From Variovorax sp. V213 (GTDB lineage Bacteria > Pseudomonadota > Gammaproteobacteria > Burkholderiales > Burkholderiaceae_C), in contig NZ_AP028665.1 in assembly GCF_041154455.1 (NCBI RefSeq), positions 186,001 through 250,000 of the forward strand: a stretch of DNA of 64,000 nt. The letters are read 5' to 3'. The stretch's first letter is position 1; every line of letters begins with the position of its first letter. The notes under the pieces were generated by a model. It searched no databases. It saw only the letters and a program-made list of their open reading frames with translations, and had not been told where the DNA came from. The translations under genes were made by a program, and so were the position numbers. This document shows positions 18,069 through 26,913 of this stretch, piece after piece.

Positions 18069-18072
<4 letters not shown>
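17275..18072 (+). CDS. ABC transporter permease (SsuC/TauC type)
   Basis: A 265-aa inner-membrane subunit with about six helices and the cytoplasmic EAA loop (EAVDARLVASARSLGAGRLA...VLPGALPSIVTG), which docks to the ATPase. The IPAVAWIPLAILMF segment is characteristic of sulfonate/nitrate/taurine importers. It begins 27 bp after the binding protein and its stop overlaps the GTG start of the ATPase (GTGA). Confidence 0.92.
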
Positions 18073-18917
<845 letters not shown>

Positions 18918-18924
18918 AGGAAAA

Positions 18925-19923
18925 ATGAACCCCGCCCTCCTCGACGATCCCGAACTGCAAGTCATCGCCGCACGGCTGGACTCGCCCGACATCGAAGTGC
19001 GCCGCATCGCCGTGCTGGCCCTCGGCGATCTCGCCGACGAGGCGCACACGCCGCTGCTGGTCGCCGCCCTGCGCGACGATGCGCCGACAGTGCGCGCCGC
19101 CGCCGCGCAGGCGCTCGAAACCATGGAGAACCAGGCCGCCGTCGAAGGGTTGGCGCAAGCGCTCGACGACCCCGACGCGCAGGTGCGCGAAGCCGCGGCC
19201 CACAGCCTCGCCGAACTGAAAGACCCCGCGTCCGCCGCCTGGCTTCTGCCGCATGCGTGCGCCGGAGCCGCGCGGGTGCGCGCCGCCGCGCTGCGAGCGC
19301 TGCGCGAACTGCGCGTGCCCGCCAGCGCCGGCCCCGCTCTGGCGGTGCTGCAGGAGCCCCGGTCCGCGCAGGGCACCGCCGATGCCGTCGCGCTGCGCCG
19401 GGAGGCCATCGGCGTGCTCGGCTACCTGAAGCACGCGCCTGCGCTGCCCGCGCTGGCCGACCTCGCCATCTCCGACCCCGTGGATGAAGTGCGCCGTGCG
19501 GCCGTGGGCGCACTGGCATTCGCCGCCGCCGATGTCGGCGCCCGCGTCGCACTCGAGGCAGCGCTGCGCGATGCGAGCTGGCAAGTGCGGGAAGAAGCCG
19601 CCACCGCGCTCGGCAAGCTGCAGCAGCGCGCCGCATCGGCCGCGCTGCTGGCGGCGCTGGATGACCCCTATTGGCAGGTGCGCCTGCGCGCGGCACGCAG
19701 CCTCGGCCGGCTGCGCAGCCCCGGGAGCATCGCGCCGCTGCTCGCGACGCTGGGCCACGGCATCAGCAACCTGCGCAAGGAGGCCGCATTGGCGCTGGGT
19801 GAGATCGGCGATTGCGCCGCGCTGCCCGCGCTGGAACTCGCCGCCGCCGATCCCGACCCGGAAGTGCGCAAGTCGGCCCGGCTGGCCATCGCGCAGATCG
19901 GTGCAGCGGCCCATGGCGCCTGA
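18925..19923 (+). CDS. HEAT / PBS-lyase-like repeat protein
   Basis: A 332-aa protein built almost wholly from about ten 30-residue two-helix repeats with the core L.D.D..VR..A..ALG.LGD, e.g. LDSPDIEVRRIAVLALGDL, LRDDAPTVRAAAAQALETM, LDDPYWQVRLRAARSLGRL. Such solenoids are scaffolds or adaptor proteins; some relatives help insert or remove cofactors in phycobiliproteins. No signal peptide, so cytoplasmic. It begins 7 bp after the ATPase with AAGGAAAA as ribosome site, and overlaps the DUF971 gene by 11 bp. In this operon it could assemble or couple the flavoprotein-ferredoxin complex; that is inference. Confidence 0.85.
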   Translation: MNPALLDDPELQVIAARLDSPDIEVRRIAVLALGDLADEAHTPLLVAALRDDAPTVRAAAAQALETMENQAAVEGLAQALDDPDAQVREAAAHSLAELKDPASAAWLLPHACAGAARVRAAALRALRELRVPASAGPALAVLQEPRSAQGTADAVALRREAIGVLGYLKHAPALPALADLAISDPVDEVRRAAVGALAFAAADVGARVALEAALRDASWQVREEAATALGKLQQRAASAALLAALDDPYWQVRLRAARSLGRLRSPGSIAPLLATLGHGISNLRKEAALALGEIGDCAALPALELAAADPDPEVRKSARLAIAQIGAAAHGA

Positions 19924-20281
19924 ATCCATCGTCGACCATCGCGCGCGCGCCGCGCTGGAGTTCGGTTGGGCGGATGGCACTCGGCATCTCGCCGCGTACC
20001 GGCTGCTGAGATCGAGCTGCCCTTGCGCCGATTGCAAGGCCCGGCGCGCGATCGGCGCGGCCGGGCAGGATGGAGAAGCAGCAGAGTTGCCCTCGGCCGC
20101 AGCCATACGGCTCACGGACATCCGGCCGGTGGGCGCCTACGGCGTGCAGTTCGTGTTCAGCGACGGCCACGACCGGGGGATCTTTCCCTGGGTCTTCCTG
20201 AGGGAGCTGCTGGACCAGAGTCCCGCCTGGCTGCAGACGGGCGCTGGTCAAGAGGCCGCTGCTTATGCACGCACCGGCTAA
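19913..20281 (+). CDS. DUF971 domain protein
   Basis: A 122-aa protein matching DUF971: LEFGWADGTRHLAAYRLLRSSCPCADCKA near the N-terminus, then VGAYGVQFVFSDGHDRGIFPW. The CPCADC cysteine cluster is typical. The domain occurs alone, at the N-terminus of gamma-butyrobetaine hydroxylase, and at the C-terminus of the Fe-S scaffold HCF101, which suggests a metal or Fe-S link. The start at ATG 19913 overlaps the HEAT gene by 11 bp. It closes the GntR-controlled operon. Confidence 0.88.
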   Translation: MAPESIVDHRARAALEFGWADGTRHLAAYRLLRSSCPCADCKARRAIGAAGQDGEAAELPSAAAIRLTDIRPVGAYGVQFVFSDGHDRGIFPWVFLRELLDQSPAWLQTGAGQEAAAYARTG

Positions 20282-20329
20282 GCAATGACAAAAGCCTTCT
20301 TTGGCGAGCGCGCAGGCCGCGCGTAGCCT
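20279..20329 (+). promoter_or_regulatory. Candidate promoter of the amidohydrolase/sulfonate operon
   Basis: The sequence TAAGCA (20279) is followed by a CCTTCTTTGG element and a TAGCCT hexamer 45 bases after the TAAGCA start. The same order, TAAGCA then TTTTCTT then TAGGAT at 45 bases, occurs before the second importer operon (32941-32991). Shared layout before two sulfur-import operons suggests a common activator such as a CysB/SsuR-type LysR protein. Confidence 0.35.
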
Positions 20330-20362
20330 GCAGCGTTCCTTCTCCCTCCGAGGAACTTGCAG

Positions 20363-21880
20363 ATGAACGATCGTTTGAACCGCGTGCACGCATCGCGCTC
20401 CGCCGCCGTGAAGGCCGGCCTCGACCATCCCGTGATCGACACGGATGTCCACGTCAACGACTACGCCCCTGTGCTCGAAGACTACGTGGCGCAATACGGC
20501 GGCAGCAAGCTCGTCGACGCGCTGCGCAAGGCCCTGGGCGGGCGCTTCGTCACGCGCAATGGCGGCGGCAAGGACTGGTACCAGCAGACGCCCGAGGAGC
20601 GCCAGTTCCACCGCACGCTGCGGGCGCCCTGGTGGGCCCGCGTGACACGCAACACCTATGACCTCGCCACCTACACGCTGCCGGCACTGCTCTACGAACG
20701 CCTGGGCGAGCAAGGCTCGGACTATTCGATCCTGTTCCCCAACGACGTGCTCTCGCCCGCTGCGGCGGGCAGCGAATACCGCCAGCCGCTGCACCGCGCG
20801 ATCAACCACTTCCACGCCGACCAATACCGGCCGTACGCCGACCGCCTGACGCCGGTGGCGGGCATCCCGCTGCACACGCCCCAAGAGGGCATCGAGGAAC
20901 TGGAGTTCGCGGTCAAGACGCTCGGGCTGAAGGTGATCAACATCGCGGGCGGCGTGCGCCGGCCGATCCGCGCCATCGCGGAGAAGTATCCGGCGAAGGA
21001 GCATCCGGAGATCAGCAAGCAGGTGGGCTACATCGACTTCTACGGCATCGACAGCGAGCACGACTACGACCCCTTCTGGGCCAAGGTGGTGGAGCTCGGC
21101 GTGCCCGTCACCACGCACTATGGCAGCCAGGGCTGGACGGGCCGGCAGTCGATCAGCAACTACATGAACAACCACGTCGGCCACTTCGCCGACGGCTCGC
21201 AGGCCTTTGCCAAGGCGCTGTTCTTCGGCGGCGTGACGCGGCGCTTCCCGGGCCTGCGCGTGGGCCTGCTCGAAGGCGGCGCCGACTGGGGTTCGCATGT
21301 CTACACGCACCTGGTGGACCGCTGGGAAAAACGAAACAAGCATGCGGTGCGCAACTACGATCCCGCGGAAGCCGACATCGAGCTGCTCGCCTCGCTGTTC
21401 GAGCGCTATGGCGGCGACCTGCTCAAGGGCCGCACGATCGACAAGTCGACGCTGCTGCGCGACAGCCTCGGCATCTCCGCGCTGCCCCACAGCCGCGAGC
21501 CGAACGAATCGGAGATCGACGACTTCGCGCTCGCCGGCATCGAGAAGGTCGAGGACATCCGCGACCGCTGGGTCAACAACTTCTACTTCGGCTCCGAGGC
21601 CGACGACCGCACGGTGGCGGCCGCCTTCAACGACCGGGTGAATCCGCTGGGCGTGAAGATCAACGCGATCTGGTCGTCCGACGTGGGCCACTGGGACGTG
21701 CCGGAGTTCACCGAGCCGCTGGCCGAGACCTGGGACCTGGTGCAGCAGGGCGTGATTTCGGCCGCCGACTTCAAGGCCTTCGTCTTCGACAATCCGCACC
21801 GCTTCTACACCGAGGCCAATCCGCGCTTCTTCGAAGGCACCGAGGTCGGCCGCAAGCTCGGCCTGAAAGGCGCGAAGTGA
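20363..21880 (+). CDS. Amidohydrolase-family TIM-barrel metal hydrolase
   Basis: A 505-aa COG2159-type hydrolase or decarboxylase-like enzyme. The metal ligand motif VIDTDVHVNDY is near residue 25. Further metal-site regions are VPVTTHYGSQGW (His), LRVGLLEGGADWGSHVY and IWSSDVGHWDVPEF (late Asp/His). ATG 20363 was chosen because AGGAA lies 7 bases before it; a TTG two codons earlier is less likely. Its stop overlaps the GTG start of the binding-protein gene, so it is translationally tied to a sulfonate-type importer. It may act on the imported organosulfur compound or a product of it; the substrate is not known. Confidence 0.8.
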   Translation: MNDRLNRVHASRSAAVKAGLDHPVIDTDVHVNDYAPVLEDYVAQYGGSKLVDALRKALGGRFVTRNGGGKDWYQQTPEERQFHRTLRAPWWARVTRNTYDLATYTLPALLYERLGEQGSDYSILFPNDVLSPAAAGSEYRQPLHRAINHFHADQYRPYADRLTPVAGIPLHTPQEGIEELEFAVKTLGLKVINIAGGVRRPIRAIAEKYPAKEHPEISKQVGYIDFYGIDSEHDYDPFWAKVVELGVPVTTHYGSQGWTGRQSISNYMNNHVGHFADGSQAFAKALFFGGVTRRFPGLRVGLLEGGADWGSHVYTHLVDRWEKRNKHAVRNYDPAEADIELLASLFERYGGDLLKGRTIDKSTLLRDSLGISALPHSREPNESEIDDFALAGIEKVEDIRDRWVNNFYFGSEADDRTVAAAFNDRVNPLGVKINAIWSSDVGHWDVPEFTEPLAETWDLVQQGVISAADFKAFVFDNPHRFYTEANPRFFEGTEVGRKLGLKGAK

Positions 21881-22992
21881 ACAACACACGTCCTCTGCTC
21901 GCCCTTCTGCGCCGTTGGGCCGCGCCGCTTGGCTCGCTTGCGCTGATGGCAGCCGCCGCATGGCCCGCGCAGGCGGCGACGGAGACCATCCGCATCGGCG
22001 TCGCCACCGCGGGCGGCGGCGATCCCGTGACCTGGGGCGGCTCGCCGGGCGGCGTGGCGCGCGTCAACAATTGGCTCGAGGAAGAGTTCAAGGCCTCGGG
22101 CGTGAAGGTCGAATGGCTCTTCTTCAAGGGTGCCGGCCCGGCGGTGAACGAGGCGCTTTCCAACAAGCAGATCGACTTCGCCTACCAGGGCGACCTGCCG
22201 CAGATCGTCGGCCGCTCCAACGGCCTGAAGACCAAGCTGCTGCTGGTGAGCGGCGCGCGCAACAACCTGTACCTGGTGACGCCGACCAAGTCGGAGATCC
22301 GCTCGATCAAGGACCTGAAGGACCGCACGGTCTCGATCTTCCGCGGCACCAACGGCCACCTCGTGGCCATCAACGTGCTGGCCGCCAACGGGCTGGCCGA
22401 GCGCGACATCAAGGGCGTCAACCTCGACACCGGCAGCGCGCAGGCCGCGCTGGTGTCGAACGGCGTGGATGCGGCCTTCGGTGGCTACGAATGGTTCAAG
22501 GTGCGCGACCAAGGCCTCGCCAAGGTGGTGTACTCCACGCAGGGGCAGGACCCGGCCTTCACGCGCCAGGCTTCGCTGCTGGTGCGCTCCGACTTCGAGC
22601 AAGCCAACCCGGCCGAGGTGCAGCGCGTGGTCGACGTGTTCGTGCGGGCGGCGCGCTGGTCGTCCGACGAGAAGAACCGCGACGAACTTTTCCGCATCTG
22701 GGCACGCAGCGGCACGCCGGTCGCGTCCTGGACGGCGGAGTTCGATCAGCAGCAGCTCGCCGTGCGCAACTCGCCGCTGGTCGATGACTTCATCATCGGG
22801 CGCTACAAGGCCGTGGTGGCCGACGCGCTCAAGCTCAAGCTGATCCGCCGCGAAGTGTCGGTGGACGACTGGTTCGACACGCGCTACCTGAAGAACGCGT
22901 TGAAGAAGCAGGGCCTCGAGAACTACTGGACGGCCTACGACGCCAAGGGCAATCCCAAGGGCGGGCCGGCCGCATCGGTCGCGGCCAGATGA
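21877..22992 (+). CDS. Sulfonate-type ABC substrate-binding protein (SsuA-like)
   Basis: A 371-aa exported receptor. The signal peptide ends near AAAWPAQA (about residue 29). The mature part is SsuA-like: TIRIGVATAGGGDP, FFKGAGPAVNEALSNKQIDFAYQG, LKDRTVSIFRGTNGHL, AAFGGYEWFK. It starts with GTG overlapping the amidohydrolase stop (GTGA) and itself overlaps the first permease by ATGA. Two permeases and one ATPase follow. An aliphatic sulfonate or similar sulfur compound is the probable ligand, judged from family and neighbours. Confidence 0.9.
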   Translation: MNNTRPLLALLRRWAAPLGSLALMAAAAWPAQAATETIRIGVATAGGGDPVTWGGSPGGVARVNNWLEEEFKASGVKVEWLFFKGAGPAVNEALSNKQIDFAYQGDLPQIVGRSNGLKTKLLLVSGARNNLYLVTPTKSEIRSIKDLKDRTVSIFRGTNGHLVAINVLAANGLAERDIKGVNLDTGSAQAALVSNGVDAAFGGYEWFKVRDQGLAKVVYSTQGQDPAFTRQASLLVRSDFEQANPAEVQRVVDVFVRAARWSSDEKNRDELFRIWARSGTPVASWTAEFDQQQLAVRNSPLVDDFIIGRYKAVVADALKLKLIRREVSVDDWFDTRYLKNALKKQGLENYWTAYDAKGNPKGGPAASVAAR

Positions 22993-23858
22993 GCGCCGAA
23001 GCCAAGTTGACGGCCGTCCTGCGGCCTCGCGCCGATGCGCCCGTCTCCGCCGGAGCGCGCTCGTTCGCATCGTCGCTGCCCTGGCGCCGCATCGGCCGCG
23101 CCGGTGAAGGCGCCCTGCCCTGGCTCCTGCCTGTCGCGCTGCTGGCGCTGTGGTTCACGGGCGCCGAGCAGGGCTGGATCTCGCCGCAGGTGCTGCCGCC
23201 GCCGCAGTTCGTCTGGGAAACCTTGCGCGACCTGGCCACGAGCGGCGATCTCTGGCGGCATGTGAGCACCAGTTTCGCCCGCGTGGGTATCGGCTTCGCG
23301 GCCGGAACGCTCCTCGGCCTGGCGCTGGGCTCGGCCATGGGCCTGTCGCGCAGCTTCGAGGCCTACGTGCTGCCCACCTTCAATGCGCTGGTGCAGATCC
23401 CGGTGCTGGCCTGGCTGCCGTTCGTGCTGCTGATCGTGGGCATCGGCGAACCGTTGAAGTACATCCTCATCGCCAAGGCGGCGCTGGTGCCGGTGGCGCT
23501 GAACACGCTGCAGGGATTCCGGCAGACCCCACCCGCGCTGCGCGAGGTCGGCCAGGTCTATGGCTACAGCCGGCGCCAGCAGGTGCTGGAAATCGTGCTG
23601 CCGCATGCCGTGCCCACGCTCTTCACCGGCGTGCGGCTGGGCTTCACCAAGGCCTGGCTCTCGCTGGTCGTGGTGGAGCTCGTGGCGTCGAGCGAAGGGC
23701 TGGGCTACCTCATCGTCTACGGCCGCCAGCTGTTCCAGCTCGACCTGGTGATGGCGGCCGTGATCGTGGTGGGTGCCATCGGCTATGCCATCGACCGCCT
23801 GCTCGACCGCCTCGAAACCGCGGTGCACCGGCGCCAGCCCGGCAGAGCCGTGCGATGA
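22989..23858 (+). CDS. ABC transporter permease (SsuC type), first of pair
   Basis: A 289-aa membrane subunit with a basic N-terminal tail and about six helices. The EAA loop (REVGQVYGYSRRQQVLEIVLPHAVPTLFTGVRLG) is present. It starts in the binding-protein stop and ends in the next permease start (both ATGA). Two different permeases with one ATPase suggest a heterodimeric channel, unlike the homodimeric SsuC of E. coli. Confidence 0.9.
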   Translation: MSAEAKLTAVLRPRADAPVSAGARSFASSLPWRRIGRAGEGALPWLLPVALLALWFTGAEQGWISPQVLPPPQFVWETLRDLATSGDLWRHVSTSFARVGIGFAAGTLLGLALGSAMGLSRSFEAYVLPTFNALVQIPVLAWLPFVLLIVGIGEPLKYILIAKAALVPVALNTLQGFRQTPPALREVGQVYGYSRRQQVLEIVLPHAVPTLFTGVRLGFTKAWLSLVVVELVASSEGLGYLIVYGRQLFQLDLVMAAVIVVGAIGYAIDRLLDRLETAVHRRQPGRAVR

Positions 23859-24667
23859 GCAGCGCCACGCGGGACGCGGCCGAGCTGGCCGCCGTGCAGC
23901 CGCTGCGTCCCGAGCAACGCGGCCGCTGGCGCGGCTTCGTGCTGCCCGTGGCGGCCTTCGCGCTGTGGTGGCTGCTGTCGTCGCTCGATGTCGTGAATTC
24001 GGCGCTGCTGGTCTCGCCGGCCAAGGTGTTCGACACCGCCGTCGATCAGCTGGCGAGCGGACGCCTCTGGCGCGCGCTGAGCGCCAGCCTCGCGCGCGAG
24101 GCGACGGGCTTCCTGATCGGCACCGTCTCGGGCCTCGTGCTCGGCGCGCTGCTGGGCCTGTCGCCGCTCTTCAATCGCATCGTCGGCCCGAGCTTCAACA
24201 CCTTCAAGCAGATCTCGCTGTTCGCGTGGATTCCGCTGATCTCCGTCTGGTTCGGCCTCGGCGACGTCGCCAAGGTGGTATTCCTGTCGCTGGCGGCGCT
24301 GGTGCCGGTGGTGGTCAACACCTGCGACGGCATCCGCACGACGCCGGCCGGCCTGCTCGAGGTGGCGCGCGTCTACGGCTACACGCGCTGGCAGACCGTC
24401 ACGCAGGTGGTGCTGCCGGCCGCCCTGCCCTCGATCTTCACGGGCGTCTACCTTGCGCTCATCTATTCCTGGCTCGCGACCATCGGGGCCGAATACCTGC
24501 TGGTGGCCGGCCGCGGCATCGGCAACACGCTGATCGAGGGCAGCGAGCATTTCCAGATGGACCTGGTCATCTTCGGCATGTTCGTGATCGGCCTGGTCGG
24601 CTGGCTCATGAACGCCTCGGCCCGCGCGCTGGAGCGCCGTCTGGCGCGCTGGACCGGGCGCGCATGA
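23855..24667 (+). CDS. ABC transporter permease (SsuC type), second of pair
   Basis: A 270-aa permease homologous to its neighbour. EAA loop LLEVARVYGYTRWQTVTQVVLPAALPSIFTGVYLA; the ISLFAWIPLISVWFGLG segment is the usual SsuC core. The start at ATG 23855 overlaps the first permease stop. The ATPase begins 25 bp downstream. Confidence 0.9.
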   Translation: MSSATRDAAELAAVQPLRPEQRGRWRGFVLPVAAFALWWLLSSLDVVNSALLVSPAKVFDTAVDQLASGRLWRALSASLAREATGFLIGTVSGLVLGALLGLSPLFNRIVGPSFNTFKQISLFAWIPLISVWFGLGDVAKVVFLSLAALVPVVVNTCDGIRTTPAGLLEVARVYGYTRWQTVTQVVLPAALPSIFTGVYLALIYSWLATIGAEYLLVAGRGIGNTLIEGSEHFQMDLVIFGMFVIGLVGWLMNASARALERRLARWTGRA

Positions 24668-24692
24668 ACGACGCACAAAGGACTCTCCTTCC

Positions 24693-25553
24693 ATGACCTC
24701 CCTCCTCGAAAACCCCTCCAACGAACTCGACATCCGCGGCCTGGGCAAGCGCTATGCGAACGCGCAGGCCAGCGGCGGCGAACTGCAGGTGCTCGAAGGC
24801 ATCGACCTGCACGTTCCGGCCGGCCGCTTCGTGAGCATCGTCGGCGCCAGCGGCTGCGGCAAGTCGACGCTACTGCGGCTCATCCTCGGCCTCGACGCGC
24901 AGTACGAGGGCCGGATCCTGCTGGACGGCGAACCGATCTCGGGCACCGGCCGCGAGCGCGGCATCGTGTTCCAGGACCACCGCCTCTTCCCCTGGCTCAC
25001 GGTGGAGCAGAACATCGCGGTCGGCCTGCGCAATGCCCCCTTCAGTCCCAAGGAAAAGCGCGAACGGGTGGCCGAGCACGTCGCCCTGGTCGGGCTCGAG
25101 GGCTTCGAGAAGTCCTGGCCGCACCAGATCTCCGGCGGCATGGCGCAGCGCGTGGCGATCGCCCGCGGCCTGGTGAACCGGCCGCGCGTGCTGCTGCTCG
25201 ACGAACCCTTCGGCGCGCTCGATGCGCTCACACGCTCGCGGCTGCAGAACGAGCTTCAGCGCATCTGGCAGAAGGAGCGCATCACCATGCTGCTGGTGAC
25301 CCACGATGTCGAGGAAGCCGTATTCCTGGGCGATCGCGTGGTGGTGATGCAACCCTCGCCCGGCCGCATCCGGCGCACGGTCGAGGTCGACCTGCCGCAC
25401 CCGCGCAACCGCAGCGACCCGGCCTTCATCGCCTTGCGCGACGACGTGCTCAGCGACTTCCTCGATGTCGATACCGATCGCGCGCCAGCGGCCGCACCGC
25501 TGCCCGAAGCGGCCGGCACCGGCCTGCCGCAGCGACTGCAGCTGGCGTGGTGA
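24693..25553 (+). CDS. Sulfonate-type ABC transporter ATPase (SsuB-like)
   Basis: A 286-aa ATPase: Walker A GASGCGKSTLLR, Q-loop VFQDHRLFPW, signature ISGGMAQR, Walker B VLLLDEPFGALDAL and switch His LVTHDVEEA. It has a roughly 25-residue C-terminal extension rich in Ala/Pro. CTCCTT-type spacing upstream is weak, so translation may depend on coupling to the permease 25 bp earlier. It completes the importer that starts at the binding-protein gene. Confidence 0.92.
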   Translation: MTSLLENPSNELDIRGLGKRYANAQASGGELQVLEGIDLHVPAGRFVSIVGASGCGKSTLLRLILGLDAQYEGRILLDGEPISGTGRERGIVFQDHRLFPWLTVEQNIAVGLRNAPFSPKEKRERVAEHVALVGLEGFEKSWPHQISGGMAQRVAIARGLVNRPRVLLLDEPFGALDALTRSRLQNELQRIWQKERITMLLVTHDVEEAVFLGDRVVVMQPSPGRIRRTVEVDLPHPRNRSDPAFIALRDDVLSDFLDVDTDRAPAAAPLPEAAGTGLPQRLQLAW

Positions 25554-25594
25554 GCGCCGCAACCTCTTTCTCTCTTTCCCAAGGCATTCGACCC

Positions 25595-25657
25595 ATGGCT
25601 TCCCCCGTGCATCCCGCGCGTCCGGCGCGCAAGGCGCATCTGGCCGCCATCTCGTGA
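25595..25657 (+). CDS. Possible 20-codon leader ORF
   Basis: ATG 25595 opens a 20-codon frame (MASPVHPARPARKAHLAAIS). Its TGA overlaps a GTG at 25654 that is in frame with the following acyl-CoA dehydrogenase-like gene, giving the GTGA coupling common in this window. AAGG lies about 11 bases upstream. The peptide is very basic with no recognised motif, so it may be chance. Confidence 0.25.
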   Translation: MASPVHPARPARKAHLAAIS

Positions 25658-25692
25658 CCGCCTTCCTCACCTCACTTGTTCCGTCTCCGCTG

Positions 25693-26913
25693 ATGCCCCC
25701 ACAACCACCGACCGACGAGCAGCTCGCCGAGCGCTTCCGCCCCGTCTTCGCTCGCATCGCCAAACATGCCGCCCAACGCGAGAACGAGCGTGCATTGGCC
25801 TACGACGCCGTCACCTGGCTGCGCGAGGTGCGCTTCGGCGCGTTGCGTGTGCCGCTCGCCCATGGTGGCCTTGGCGCTTCGGTCGAGCAGTTGTTCGAGC
25901 TGCTCATCGAGCTTGGCGCGGCCGACTCCAACCTGCCGCAGATCCTGCGCGCGCACTTCGGTTTCATCGAACGGCTCTACGCCGAGATCGATCCCGAACT
26001 GCATGCCCCCTGGCTGCGGCGCGCGGCCGAGGGCGCGATCTTCGGCAATGCGACCACCGAGCTGGGCGAAGCCGAGGTGGGCACGCTGCAGACCAAGCTC
26101 ACACGCGACGGCAAGGGCTGGCTGCTCGACGGCGACAAGTACTACAGCACCGGCACCCTCTATGCCGACTGGATTCCGGTGACCGCGCAGCGCGCGGACG
26201 ACCCGGGCAAGCAAGGGCGGGTCCTGGTGCTCGTCCCCGCGCACGCGGGCGGTGTGGAGCGCATCGACGACTGGCGCGGCTTCGGCCAGCGCCTGACCGG
26301 ATCGGGCACCACGCGCTTTCGCCGCGTCGCTGTCGAGGCCGGCCATGTGCTGTCCTACGACCGCGATCGGCCGACGCCGCTCACGGCCCATTTCCAGCTC
26401 ACTCACCTGGCCACGCTGGCCGGCATCGCGCGCGCGATCGAGCGCGACGCGGTTGCCTTCGTGCAGCCGCGCCGCCGCGTGTACAGCCACGGCAGCGGCG
26501 CGACACCACGGGAAGACCCTCTGGTCCAGCAAGTGGTGGGGCAGCTTTCCAGCGCGGCCTTCACTGCGGCAGCCGCGGTGGCCGCGGTAGCCCGCGGACT
26601 GGGCGACATCGACCGCCTGCGCCAGCGCGGCGAGGCCATCCCCGAAAGCCTGATCGTCGACGTGGAGCTGCGCACCGCCAAGGCGCAGGTCGGCATCGTC
26701 GACGCCGTGCTGAACACCGCCACGCGCCTGTTCGACGTCGGCGGCGCCTCGGCGCTGCAGGAAGACCGGAGGCTGGATCGCCATTGGCGCAACGCGCGCA
26801 CACTCGCCTCGCACAACCCGGTGATCTACAAGGCGCGCATGGTCGGCGACCACGCGCTCAACGGGACCCGGCCTTCCTTCTATTGGGCGGTGGGGACCCG
26901 TGCCGAAGGTTGA
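25693..26913 (+). CDS. Acyl-CoA dehydrogenase-fold flavin enzyme (DszC/SfnB-like)
   Basis: A 406-aa enzyme of the acyl-CoA dehydrogenase superfamily, in the DszC-like branch that uses reduced flavin to oxygenate sulfur compounds. Recognisable parts are LREVRFGALRVPLAHGGLGAS, LLDGDKYYSTGTLYADWI, LTGSGTTRFRRV and the C-terminal LDRHWRNARTLASHNP. The conserved acyl-CoA catalytic Glu region is not evident. I used ATG 25693; an in-frame GTG at 25654 overlapping a small upstream ORF would add 13 residues. It is the last + strand gene here and its stop abuts the stop of the LLM gene on the other strand. It is probably co-transcribed with the upstream importer. Confidence 0.8.
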   Translation: MPPQPPTDEQLAERFRPVFARIAKHAAQRENERALAYDAVTWLREVRFGALRVPLAHGGLGASVEQLFELLIELGAADSNLPQILRAHFGFIERLYAEIDPELHAPWLRRAAEGAIFGNATTELGEAEVGTLQTKLTRDGKGWLLDGDKYYSTGTLYADWIPVTAQRADDPGKQGRVLVLVPAHAGGVERIDDWRGFGQRLTGSGTTRFRRVAVEAGHVLSYDRDRPTPLTAHFQLTHLATLAGIARAIERDAVAFVQPRRRVYSHGSGATPREDPLVQQVVGQLSSAAFTAAAAVAAVARGLGDIDRLRQRGEAIPESLIVDVELRTAKAQVGIVDAVLNTATRLFDVGGASALQEDRRLDRHWRNARTLASHNPVIYKARMVGDHALNGTRPSFYWAVGTRAEG

